A DNA stretch of 64,000 nucleotides from Amblyornis subalaris (Eukaryota; Chordata; Aves; Passeriformes; Ptilonorhynchidae), in assembly GCA_018881555.1 (NCBI GenBank), contig JACAXG010000123.1, forward strand, positions 2,336,460 to 2,400,459, in the 5' to 3' direction. The notes below the pieces were generated by a model. The model was given only the letters and a program-made list of their open reading frames with translations. It did not search any database and was not told the origin of the DNA. This document shows positions 39,839 to 51,545 of the stretch, piece after piece. Position 1 is the first letter of the stretch, and each line of letters starts with the position of its first letter. The position numbers were made by a program, and so were the translations under genes.

Positions 39839-40314
39839 TGTTGTTCTCGGGTTCNAATAAACACACGGAGACAGCTGTCAGGGTTCTCCAACAGGCAGAG
39901 GCCAAAAGGGAGGAAGAAGAGAGAGCTGGCCTCTGCCCTAACTTTATTTATATGTTTTTAGAAAGTACCGTGGATTGGAGGATAGGAATGCTACCTCCTG
40001 CTGTCCACTGGTCAGTAGAATTGTCTATCATATAGGTTAGGAATTTATAACAATCTTTGCCGTTAGGTCAACAATTCGTGTTTACACAAAAGTGCGTGAG
40101 AAACTATTTCGCTGAACCAAAAACACTGCACATCTGAAGAACTGCAAAATGCAAAGCCACAGAGGTGTAACAGCAGAGGTGAACCTAAGATTTACAAACC
40201 TCGTGGACTTTAGCATTCTAAACCTGGCGCTAAATAACAGCTTGCATATAAGCGCTAATATTAACACTGTGTCTGTTACTAATTTTTATCCTTCAAGTTT
40301 TTCATAGCACAACA
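39839..40314 (-). mobile_element. Solo LTR, copy 2 of an inverted pair
   Basis: The reverse complement of the LTR family seen at 28843-29223, here 476 bp and more complete. Read on the minus strand it starts TGTTG at 40314 and ends CAACA at 39839. It shares with copy 1 the CATTTTGCAGTTCTTCAGAT block, the TTGGTTCAGCGAAATAGTTT block, the GTGGACAGCAGGAGGT block, the TATAAATAAA motif (39943-39952, reverse) and the pyrimidine-rich end. It retains about 95 bp near the 5' end that copy 1 has lost. No clear target-site duplication (left GAGGGA, right TCTTTC). There is no internal retroviral sequence. The AATAAA seen on the + strand at 39856-39861 is too near the LTR edge to be its poly(A) signal. Confidence 0.8.
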
Positions 40315-42653
40315 TCTTTCTTTTCATATAGATTATACATGACATGAGCTGTAATTTAGATAGATTTTTGGGTTTCATCTCTTTAGGAAATCTTAGCATT
40401 TAAATAATAATAAATGAAGTCATAGTGGAATGACCTATTGTCTAGATCAATATCTCAATATTTTCTTGCACATCACCTACTCGGCAAAATACAGGTTGAT
40501 ATTGTAAAAAAAGCAACAATAGAAAATAAGTAAGAAACTCTGTCACATGCTTTCACATTGTCTGGAAAGAATGAGGAAGTGAAGATGTTAAATGTTTTTT
40601 GATCCCTCTCTCCCATCTTACCTAACGTATCAGTGAAATCCATAAGCTGTTTCTAATTAGTTTCTAATGACCTGAGAGTTGTGCAAGTTTAGCATCTTCT
40701 GTATCTCATTTGATTTCCCTTTTGGACTAAAATGATATCAAGAGGGCTAAAATGAAGATAAAACACACCTCTGTGATCCCTCTGGTTATTGGACCAGAGA
40801 CATAAATACAGGAAGGGCTAAGGGTAAAGACCACCATTATCAGTAGTTTTATAAATTGTATTAACAAAAACATACAGAATTGATTGTATGACCATAGAGC
40901 ATATTGATTTACTCTTTTAAAATCTCAGAGTTAAGTCCATGTCTAGAAGATGGTTCTTTAACTTCTTGAAAAGGATTGCAAAAAGGTTACATCTTTCCTG
41001 GGAGATTCAGTAAGTACTAATCAGTTACACTATAAAGAAGAAAAGTGTCTCAGCAACAATCTGTCTCAGGTGTGTTGATAAAAGAAAAAATTGATAAAGG
41101 ATCAGATTCACAGTTTTTGTTCATTAATTACCATTTGGTATCCTGAAAAACTTAGCCATTCAGGAAGTGATCGAAGTAATCATGAAATTGGCACTGACTA
41201 GAAAATGCATAAAACCCTCCAAGGTTTCAGAGCTAATTAGCTAAAATATTAAAGTAATCAAATTGCTGATTTTTTTAATTTAATGATAGTAACATTTGTG
41301 AACACTATGGTTATATACCTGTTTCCTATTTGCAAATAAATGAAGAGAGGGTAATGTTAGTCTTTAGTAATCCTTAGTGCAACATTTTTTATTTGGTTTT
41401 TAAAATTTGGACTCATTATAGCTACATAATTGGTTATATATCATACTAAGAACTCATTCAGCTGTAAAACATCTCCACATATTTTAACTAAGAACTGCCT
41501 CAAGGTGATGAAATAATCGTGATACAAAATTTCAGTGTTATAAAGCAACACAGAAAGTCTTTAAAGAGCTGTTGAACCTGTAAATCTCACAAACACTCTA
41601 AAATATGCCTTAAAAAAAAGTGACCAAATTTGTCATTTAAAGGGAAAAACATACTGACAATATTACATGCCATGACTGAGATGGTAAAGTCACCATGATT
41701 AAAATGGAGTAATTCACTTTGAACTAACTCTAGTTGACTCCTCTAATGTGCCTGAGGATTGTCTGTGGCAAGCCCAGAGGAAATCTTTTGTGCTTCAGTG
41801 AGCAATAAGGCTTGCAAATCATTATTCTTTCAAAGACCAACATAGATAAGTGACGATAGCAGTAATATTTGGGCTTTTGCTTGAGCCCCTAGGAGTCCAA
41901 GATACTATTTAAATACATGAACCTTTAAGGTTAGATTTCTATTATATGATTTACACTATTTGCCCTTCTTAAGACATACCTAGGAGTGTCTCAATGGAAA
42001 AAAACAATAGTATTACTCAATAATCCACCAAATATAAGAAATAAGAATAAAATTTCTCTAAGCAATTCACACAGGGTGCAATCAACTAAAAACAGTGTTA
42101 TCAATAAAATCTCCAGCTAAACTGTATTTTTTGTTGTTACAAAGGCATNGCCTACACATCATTACATTTTTTGTTTTGTTTTGTTTTCTGGCAATACCAA
42201 GCAATCTGTTACAACCAGCTGTTTTGTAATCCTTCTGTGGCAGAACTGTGGTGGGATTAAGAAGCCCTTGTGATGCTTGTACTTCTTGCTCTGCAGTGAT
42301 AAACATGCAACTTCCATCACAAGCATGCAGATTGATGCCTGCATATCCTGCTGTGCACATTGTAAACAGCAACCCGATAGTCCATTGCTCCTTCTAGGGA
42401 AATAATGCTTTTGAATTAATTTTGCATCATAATTTTACAGGTTAGTTACTGTCACATCTTTTATTTCTATACTTTCAAGAAATGAATTTTTCAGCTTTGT
42501 GTGAAATGAATTCCAGCATTCATGTTATAAAGAGTGAGTAGGTAAAACTTAAAAAAACTTAGCATAGCTTAAACTTTGACTGTACCAGATTGCCAAAGCC
42601 CAGAATTAAGTCACATATGTGGAAGATTAATAAATAAATGAAAATACATATTA
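40315..42653. other. AT-rich DNA, no gene seen
   Basis: No gene or repeat is recognised. The longest open frame is about 96 codons on minus (42082-42372) and has no recognisable feature. Confidence 0.6.
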
Positions 42654-42820
42654 TGCCCAGAGAAGTTGTGGATGCCTCATCCCTGGAAATGTTCAAGACC
42701 AGGCTCGATGGGGCTATGTGCAAGCTGGTCTAGTGGAAGGTGTCCGTACCCACTGCAGAGGGGTGGGAACTAGATGATCCTTAAGGTCCCTTTGAACCCA
42801 AGCTATTTTATGATTCTATG
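42654..42820 (+). repeat. CR1 LINE 3' end, forward
   Basis: TGCCCAGAGAAGTTGTGGATGC opens the copy. Then come CATCCCTGGAAATGTTCAAG, ACCAGGCTCGATGGGGCTATG, AACTAGATGATCCTTAAGG and the terminal TTATGATTCTATG. These are standard CR1 3' landmarks. About 167 bp remain, 5' truncated. Confidence 0.93.
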
Positions 42821-43893
42821 AATATAGTTGCAATAATACCTTTGTTCTACGGAATCCAAATAGCAACATCATCTCATATACACCTCACGGATGAAATAGA
42901 ATTAGATTTCCGGGAGCCTATCCACACACAACAGGGACTGAATGAGACCTATATACAGATTTATCCTATTCAAACATACCGGGCTTGTAGAAGAAACTTA
43001 TCAGTCAAAGATAGTACTNCATTTAAAGCTGCTGCAACATTAATGTTGCAGCTTGTATCCATTTTTCAGCTAAATAGAGGTTTTCTTTTTCACATCACAT
43101 AAAGTCTTCAACCAGCTCTGGCCTTCTAATAAATTGCAACTCTGTTACAGTATATCTTCTATTATGTGACTTGTTACTTTAGTAAGACAGGAAATTAAAG
43201 CAATAAAACACTTTCAAAATGATAGGGCACACTCAGGCAGTCATTTTTCTTATGTTCCAGTATTATTCTTCAAAAGACCTTTTATGATACTAATATTAAA
43301 TTCTTTGAAGTCTGAAGAATCTGTTGAAAGTGTTGAATTTCTAAGATAGAAAGCTCAAATATTGCATCTACTCATGCATTTATTAAAACTGGGAATATGG
43401 AATGGAATTAAAAAAAAGCACAAAATGCAATGCAGCTAAATAATATATGACCTGATACATTTTAGATCCACATTAGAGAGTACATTGTGTGGAAATTTGA
43501 TTTAATGCTAAGCAAAATCTACTTTGCTTTTGTCTCACCTTACGTGGCCAAATGCACACCAGATGTGGTCATTCATATAAAAGGTTGGTAACTGCACACT
43601 GAAGCACAAAAAAACAGACAAATACTATAATGGTCACTTATTCAGCACGTTCACATTAAGGAAATTGAATCAAGCTTATGAAACTATGCATTCTTTATTA
43701 ACCCCATAGAAGAAGGTCACATTGACTGCTCTTCTAATGGAATGCACACTAAAAAGATTGAAAGACATCATGTGAAAGAAAAGCACAGAAAATGCTAAGT
43801 CTCCTGATGAAACATCTCCAAAATGAAATTAATAAAAATGTTGAAGGATTTGTCTCATTGTAAAGAACTAAATACACGTAATCACATATATTT
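42821..43893. other. AT-rich DNA with a palindrome, no gene
   Basis: No gene is recognised. The 94-codon + frame at 42818-43102 starts in the CR1 tail and is not supported as coding. A perfect 22-bp palindrome lies at 43031-43052. Confidence 0.6.
43031..43052. repeat. Perfect 22-bp palindrome
   Basis: GCTGCAACATT is followed directly by its exact reverse complement AATGTTGCAGC. Allowing a 3-base bulge, the flanks AAGC and GCTT add further pairing. The centre is ATTAAT. It could form a cruciform or be a two-fold symmetric binding site. It lies about 210 bp downstream of a CR1 tail and is not part of that element. Confidence 0.9.
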
Positions 43894-44006
43894 GGAGAAA
43901 AAAAAGGAAAAAGAGTAAAGGAAAAAGGGAAAAGGAAAAGGAAAAGGAAAAGGAAAGAAAGAAAATGAAAAAGAGAGAGAAAGGAAAAAAGAACAAAGAG
44001 AAAATA
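43894..44006. repeat. Purine-only (GGAAAA)n-type tract
   Basis: About 110 bp almost free of C and T on the + strand, built around GGAAAA units (clearest at 43926-43954) and grading into GAAAG and GAGA. The minus-strand 96-codon frame at 43749-44039 (rich in F, L and S) is its shadow. It sits about 50 bp upstream of a CR1 3' end. Confidence 0.93.
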
Positions 44007-44057
44007 AAACTGAGCTAAGCTACCAAAGCTTATAATCAAGGTCTCCTAAGTATTAAA

Positions 44058-44147
44058 GATTGGACTCGATGATCTTAGAGTTCTGTTGCAGATAGGTAAA
44101 ACCTTGCAAAAGAGTTCTTTTCCAACCAAAATAATTCTATGATTCTG
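44058..44147 (+). repeat. CR1 LINE 3' end with short insertion
   Basis: AGATTGGACTCGATGATCTTAGAG and the terminal TTCTTTTCCAACC...AATTCTATGATTCTGT are a CR1 3' tail. Between them about 34 bp (around 44081-44114) do not belong to the usual sequence, either an insertion or a local rearrangement. Only the last 90 bp of the element are left. Confidence 0.87.
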
Positions 44148-46635
44148 TATTCATTATGATGTCAAATATACAGTAGAAGTAGATTTCTTGCTTACTAAGT
44201 GGGCAGAATGAAGGTGTTCAATTAGGAAGCCTCAGAGAAGAGTGACTATTCACTGTGTAAATCCTTATTTCTCTGTGATTTAAAGTTCTGCATTCATTTT
44301 CCATTTCACTGTAGCTATCAATTACTTTCCCAGTTTCATTTGATCTATTTTATAGAGATTTTAAACAACCTTTGGTGACAGTTCTAATTTACTACATGGA
44401 CACTTTCACTTAGCAGTATGTAACAATATATGGTTAGCAGGTACAACATTGCCATTCTGATTGAAATTTACAGGTTCAAATTAAAAATAAGTCTTCTATT
44501 CACTAACACAATGGAAATGAAGGGTAATTACTAAAGGTAAATACTAAAGGCTATTTTCTCAATTCCCTCTAGTTCTGCAATGANCACTTTTTTCTTATTT
44601 AGCAAAATATTTCATGGTTTTTTTTCATGTATATTTGGCTAGAAATTTAGTGGGCCAAATCTAAGATAAAACTACTCAATAACTTCTGTTTCCTTTCTCA
44701 TTTTTGACACATTTCTTCTCTGTTGGAATTCCAAAGCAATCAACTACCTGGGGATATATACTTCTTCAGAGATCTCTTTTCCACTATATCAATTAACTCA
44801 AAAGCAATTTTGGATACCTTCCAATGTACTACCACCATCTGGTCTCCCTTAAGCCTCACAAGCTGGAGTAGACTTGAATTGGTCTGAATGATGGTAATTT
44901 TCTATATTATTAACAGATTAGACATGTTCCTACTCTGTTTCCTTCCTTCGGTTTGTTAGGAAATTTCCTAGTGACCTAAAGTATCCTTGGGAATATTTTT
45001 AAACTTTTAAAACAAGTGTCCAAGACTGCATGGGGATCACATGACTTGCTGCAATGTGATACTCTTGAAGAGCATGTCCCCTGTGATTGTTATGTAGAAA
45101 ACTGTGAAAAATGCATTTCAGCTTCCACCTAATCTGTGAATCTACCTGTCATTTTTATGTAAAACAAGTTCATGGAGCAAAAAGTCAGCCCATTGGTCTC
45201 CTTCGATATGGAAATGAGATACTGGGCAACATGATAGGCCCAAAGAAATGGAAGGTACATCTAGACTTAGTAATGTGGAGACACCCATGAAAGAAATTTT
45301 TCAAGATTACAGAGGTCCACCTTCAAAGTTAGTAAAATTATAGCTTTTTTCTCTTTTTTTTCCAATNAAGAGAATGTAGATATTTTCCTGTCTTTAGATT
45401 TTATAGCATGTTTACTGCTTGATAGCTAAAGAAATGTGACTAATATATGTCATGTGATAGACTTTTTTTTTTCTCTGCCCAGGANAACAAGTCTTCTCAA
45501 CACAGAAGCCCTTCTGTAGTTATGTGGGGGAAGGAAAGAAGAAAAGTAGACGTCTTCGTACTTTATTCTATATTCCATTAAGATATTTTTGTTTAAGATG
45601 GCAAGGAAATGTTGCATGCCACAGACTGACCTTGTGTACTTCCCTGTCTCTTCCCAGATGACTCTGGGTTGTTGTCCTTTAGCTTTTACTCCTTATTTTT
45701 GCCTCTTCCTACTGTCATGTATAATAGATTAGGAATCTCTTCATAATTACCAATCCCTCAAGGCCAGTGTGTCTTCTACCACCAGATCTGAAAACTGCAC
45801 TTTAATTATGCATTCAGAATTGGAAAAACAACTGTGACTATAACATCACCAGTAAAATTATGGCATAAAAGAGCTATGAGAAAAATTTGCTCTGCCACAG
45901 CTTGGGATCTAAATTCTAACAGCTTCAGCATATAAACTTTTACAAGCACACTTCCAGCTCTGGGGATTTTTTTAGTAAGAGAGAAGACTCTGCTATAGGG
46001 AATTATTAGAAACCCTATAGCTTCTTGACTCATTGCTAGAAGGCANAGAACTTCTAGGGATCATCTCACTGGCCAGAAGCCTTATGACTTGGTACTGGGG
46101 AAGCAAGAAACCTATCTTTGAGCNTTTCTTCCTAAAATATGATATAATCATTGACCATTACATCAAACTTCAGTTTTAAAAAACAGTATTGTGTATGAGT
46201 ACAGGTGTGCAAAGACACATGTATAAATAGATGCATGTGTGTCTGTGTGTGTGTGTGTCTATACATGCAGATGGTCATACTTACTACTGTCACAAGTTAT
46301 GAAAAATCATATTTTGGGGGTATTCTTTTCTCATAGGTCTTTCTGACAATTCCTTTAAGAACTGAGCACTGAAGAAATAATCCATTGCTAAATATGAAGA
46401 TACACTAAAAAGACTGATTTGTTAATGTCATTGTGTACCACATTCACTGAAAAGATAAATCTCAAATGAAATATGAAGCCAAAAAAGGGTTTGTGTTCTA
46501 TGTCCAAAAAAAGGGTGGACTGGGAAAAATATCTCTGAAAATCTGAATGAAAAAAAGGAATAAAACCCATTAGAAAGAAAATAAATGTGAACTATGCCCC
46601 CTGTTTTGCTGGGGTAATATGAAGGCAGTGAGGTT
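44148..46635. other. AT-rich DNA, no gene seen
   Basis: No gene is recognised. A (TG)n-rich microsatellite lies at 46236-46259. GTGGGCCAAAT near 44650 recalls an old amniote repeat motif but is too short to call. Confidence 0.55.
46236..46259. repeat. (TG)n microsatellite
   Basis: Alternating TG interrupted once by TC. A plain dinucleotide repeat. Confidence 0.93.
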
Positions 46636-46741
46636 TCCAGTTTAGAGCAAATGGCTGTGGGCAAGAGGATTCTTGGTTCTAATCCCCACTGAGCCAACCT
46701 CAGGCAAGTAATTCAGCTTTCCTTTGCTTCAGTTAATCCAG
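46636..46741 (+). repeat. CORE-SINE / MIR-like relic
   Basis: The tRNA-derived head is suggested by AGTTTAGAGCAAATGGCTGT and a good RNA polymerase III B box, GGTTCTAATCC, at 46675-46685. The following CCTCAGGCAAGTAATTCAGC and TTTCCTTTGCTTCAGTTAATCC parallel the conserved CORE segment of MIR-type SINEs (CTTGGGCAAGT...CTGTGCCTCAGTTTCC). The A box is poor and the 3' end is lost. Such copies are known in birds as very old amniote relics. The assignment is by eye. Confidence 0.6.
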
Positions 46742-49700
46742 CTTAAAACCACAAAAAGCAGGTCCTCAGTGAAGCCAAATTCTGCAACTATGCCAAGATA
46801 TCTCTTGGGCAGACAGGGAAAAAAGGTGCAAGAAGAAAACAACATAAAGAAGGGGAGAAAAGTGTCCTTAATGGTTTGCAAGAGGTTGAACAGAGGCTAA
46901 ATACACCACCATGCTGACAAGAAACATTTCCTAACAGAATTTGAGATGTTGGGCTAAAGTAGGTGCATTTGCTATTGAGATTTCTCAATTTATGATACAG
47001 TAGCCTGCATAAAATATTTATTGTATTTTCATAATAATTTACTAATATACCATCAGGAATTAGGACCCTCCTAGAGTTACAAATATTGGAAAAATACAGT
47101 AGTAAATTAAGACATTAGAATTTTTAAAATACAGGCATTTCTTCTCACATAAAGTGAATCAATAACTCAGTTGTTCAGCAAATTCCCCTCTGCCTCCAAA
47201 CATTTTACTAGAAAGATGAATATGAGAATAGAATTGACAGCTTTAGGGTGTGATACACAAATAAAAGATAATGAAAACTAGAATTAAATTCATGGGCTGC
47301 ATTTGTTTTCCCTGCATGCTTAATAGAGTCTCCCATTGTTAAGGACTCTGTAAGTAATCATAGATTTCTTATTTAGTCTACTGGAAGAAAAAAATGAGGT
47401 ACTATGAGGATTAAAATGACACAAATTATAAAATAGATAAAATATACATGCATGGGCTACTCAGTTGGTATTTTTTCTGCCAGCATGTAAAAAATTACAG
47501 ATGCAGTAAATATTTCAGAAATCATTCTCTTTACAGCATTATGCATGGAGTTGTCAGTTTTCACCACTGAGCTTTGTTGATTTATATCAAATACCTAATT
47601 TAAATATAAAAGGGATGGTTACATTTATAGCACACTTGAGTATTTAGGAATACCTACTGATATTGCAGCACTTCTTTTTTTATTCATATAAAAGTAATCC
47701 ACATGAATAAATAGGAGCAATCCTGATCAGGAGAAGAAACAATGGCCATTTTTTTGCTTTTCAGACACATTTCATTACAGGCTGTAAATAAACAGAGTAG
47801 CCAGTGTACTACACAATATTAATTCTAAACATATACTCCAATTGTCCTGATGAAGAAACTATTAGGTGAGACTGTTCTNTAATATGCATTACTTTGGCAA
47901 ACAGAACCGTCCCTGTGTTTCTTCTAACTTGAGAAAATATTCTCGAACTCAGCACATCTGTGCTGCAGTTTACTTAAAGAAAATGTGTTAAAAGGTATTA
48001 TTCTGCCACATATTGCAAATAAAACTTTGGACTGCTGTATTGTCAGTGAAGAATGAGATTAATTTACTTTCTTACAATACTGATAGGACACCCTTGCAGT
48101 AGGGGTCCAAGGATTCCTTGTGCTTTCGATTCTTTTTTCTCTTATCTGTTGGAAGATCGCTGTAGGTCAGTCACGCAAACTGTATCTCTTTTCCTCCCAA
48201 GGAGAGCAGTGAGGAAAAAAATAATAGGTGTGCTATGACACTGTAGTGGGGGCAACAGGTTTGGAAGGAAAGGATGGAGTGAAAGTGTGGGCAAAACATT
48301 TACTCTCCCACCAGCATGGTTCTATGGGAATCCACTANGTTGACAGCTGTAATAGACTTTTATCACTGACTTGAGAGAAGTNAATGAAATATAACCAGAA
48401 AACAAGCTGTCATCTCAAAGAAAAATAAATACACAAAAAGTTATGTGTCATTTTATATACTTAGAAGTCTGCTAGCAAAAGTAAAATAAACTTGAATAAC
48501 TTCAATTCTAACTTAAGGAAAAAACCCTTTGTTTGGACCCGTTAACAGGTCATACAAAATCTCTGCCTTTGCTCCTTAATCTGTAAACAGATACAAGAAG
48601 AAACTTCATCCATTTCTTCATGTCCAGTCATTATGGGATTTTAAGAAAAGTGTGGAGCCAAATATCCTGAGGACCAAAATTGTCTACAAACAACAGACAG
48701 GAAAAAAAACAGTTCTGCAGCTGGAAATCAGGAAATGTTATGTCTGCCAGATTTTCTCTGGGCCTTCAGCAAGTCCCAAATCAGTGAACCCCAAATAAAC
48801 CCGAATGCTTCGAACAAAGTTTGCTAGAATTTAATCCTAGGATTTAATCTTTCACAGGAAGAAAACTTCATGTTAGAAATTTGAAAATGCTTAATTAATT
48901 CTGTATAAATTATTCCATCACCTCTTCTGTAAGGCTCAATATTGAGCATAATTTAAAATTCAATTTTCGACATTTTTTTTTTCTAAATGCAGGNCACTAC
49001 TAAATGAGAGTCCTATGAAACAAGAAGTGCTTTTGAAAAATTTTCTTAACAGATGTGGTTCCAGTGGATNCACAGTCCTACTCCAGGTTTAAAGACTAAT
49101 CATTCTCTCACACAGTTCTGTGTCAAGTCAGAGTTTTGGGAGTAATACATATCTCAAGTTATGCTTTGAGAAGGCACTAAGTAATACCTTGATTGGGTGT
49201 AGTTCTAGTTCTGCCCCAAAAATATAACAAAAAAGTATTCTAATAAATGTATATTATAATTAGAATATATTTCAATAATCAAATGTGTAAAATATTAATA
49301 AATTGTTTGGGAAGTGACACACCACAAAGGAAACGCAAGTTTCTTTCCCTCTCCTCATTTTAAACTTAGAGCAAAACAGAAACTAATTACTAGTGATGAT
49401 GAAGAAATATGCTCATATCTGCTAAAAATGCCACACATGCGCATCGGGAACTGCTTAATTATCTTCCATTCTGGATTGGACTAGATAGGGCTAAGAGTAA
49501 ATTTTTTGTTTCTAAATCAAATCTGTTCAGACATGCTAGATGCACTTGTTCTCATCAAGGATTAAGTGCATGACAAGCTTGAACTTTTAACACCAAATTC
49601 TTTTGAGATACAGGAGAGCAAAAAAAGGTCACAACACTCCCGTAAAACTGAAACACGTAAATTTTTCACAACGTTGTCACTCAGAATTGATTCCCCTTAT

Positions 49701-51088
49701 TTTCTTCGACTTTTCCAAAATAACCCACCATTGATCTAAGACTAAGAATGAGAAATAAGAAATTGAATATGCATTTCCCCCCCGTTGGAAGTTACAATGG
49801 GTGAAGATAAGCCTTGGAATACAGTAGTTCATGTTACCTTCCCTTGGGAGTTGTTGCCCAAACTACAGTGCAATAGCATCTAATCTGAATTCAGAGGNAA
49901 CAGCCAGACACCATCCAAGAATAAAATTGCATGTTTCAGAAAAATGAAAAGCTAGCTACCCACTTTTCTAGCTCGTTGCAGAAGCTGGATGCACCACTGC
50001 TAACAGGTAGGGATTCTTTTTGTCAAATGAAGACAATGGTGAACAAGAGGCTAGGAGTAAAAAAACACAGGTAAGTCTATTGCTACATCACTATCCCAAA
50101 CCACAAATAGGAGGTTGTTATAAAAAGATGTCTCTATTGCAAATTAATCAAATTTTCCATTTATTCAATTTTCTATGATGCTTTTTTCAGGTAGGATGCT
50201 AGCTGTTAAATAGTAAGAAAACATACCATGAGATAAATATTTGAAACAAAATGAATTAATATTTTAACAATGCAGTAATAATAAAAGCCTGCATAGAAAA
50301 AAAAACCCCATACAACAAACTTTCAGGGATTCTTGGCTTGATTCGCAGCGCTCTGTTTCCCCCATGCCTCTGCAGTACTTAGCTGTAGATTACCATAGAG
50401 TGGCTCATCATTATGGTTCTCACTTTTAAATGAACTTTTGCTTCACTTTCCTTTTTTAAGTTTTCCATCTCCATGGAAAAAAGAAGGGGGAATATGGGTG
50501 TGAGTATTTAATTAGCCCATGCTTTCGTGTTGAATNATATGATAGCTACTGACTGTTAGACTGTGTTGATGAATGAAATAAAATGGTCACACAAAGCCAA
50601 GGTGGATGCAGTATTTCAAACTTTAAACTTTTCCAAAGAGTTTTAACTTACTNTACCAAAATGGGCTTTAACTAACTACATAAAAATCCTGTAATTNTAC
50701 AGCATTTACAGTGCTAACCTAAAAGGGTGATTAATTTGCATTCTGTATTTGAACAAAAATAGAAATGGAAAAATAACTTTGCAGGTTAATGATGACTGAT
50801 GACTTGGCAGAATAACAGAACTAAGTCTGTAAAGTATGCGTGGGGGTGCCAGAGATATAAAGCTCAATGGAAGCTGGATTAAAATACGCTATGATTTTGG
50901 TAAAATTTTTACTGAATTCATTTAACTAAAGCCATCAAACTTTCTACCACAAATCAGCTAGCAGTATTTTATGGACCTTTTCCTCAGACACTGCCCATTC
51001 CCTTACTTCTTCAGAGGTGAAAGACTTTCTTTCCCCAACTTGCAGCACTCTTTAACNTGAATCTCCTACAGCATGCACTCATAATAAA
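46742..51088. other. AT-rich DNA, no gene seen
   Basis: No gene or identifiable repeat. Open frames are at most about 66 codons. Several A/T-rich patches (for example 49220-49300) are unremarkable. Confidence 0.6.
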
Positions 51089-51545
51089 CTTCTACTTTTC
51101 TCTATTTAGTGTCACAGAAGGCTTTTTGCACTGCAATTAAAATCTTCTATGACCAGGGCAACGGGAGTAGCTCCTGGTCCTCCAGAGCTGCCCCACGGTC
51201 CCCCTCCCTAAGCCCAGGAATGCCAGGCCAGGGCCGAGAAAATATTGCTATCATCAGTTCCCTGTCTAGACAACCATCCATGCCTGTTTGCCATAGGTAC
51301 AGCCCAGGAGCAGAAAGAGAAAATCCTCTCTTTACCTCCTTGCATTTTCATGTGTGTCCTGAAGGCTGGCAGGGTGGGAAAGCAGGGCCTGGATACCCCC
51401 GGGGCCNTGCAGAGCGCCCTCCCCAGTGCGGCCCAGAGAGACACCGTGTGCTGCTGTCTTGGCAGGGAAGGGCCCGTCCTGCACAGAGCCTGGCTCTGAC
51501 TCATCTGTAATTTGGATGTTTTAATAAAACACATCCTGAGAGAAC
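51089..51545 (+). other. GC-rich exon-like island, unproven
   Basis: A GC-rich block in AT-rich surroundings. At its left edge is a good splice-acceptor-like tract (TTCTACTTTTCTCTATTTAG, ending 51109). Inside is a donor-like CATAGGTACAG around 51294, and near its right edge AATAAA at 51523-51528. Read on + it could be a terminal exon of a noncoding or untranslated transcript (51110 to about 51545), or an exon ending at about 51294. Overlapping frames (133 codons on +, 140 on minus) have no recognisable domains. A GC-rich repeat fragment is an equal possibility. Confidence 0.3.

Noticed and set aside
28843..40314. A single 11-kb provirus between the two related LTRs
   Set aside because: The LTRs are inverted relative to each other and nothing between them resembles retroviral coding sequence.
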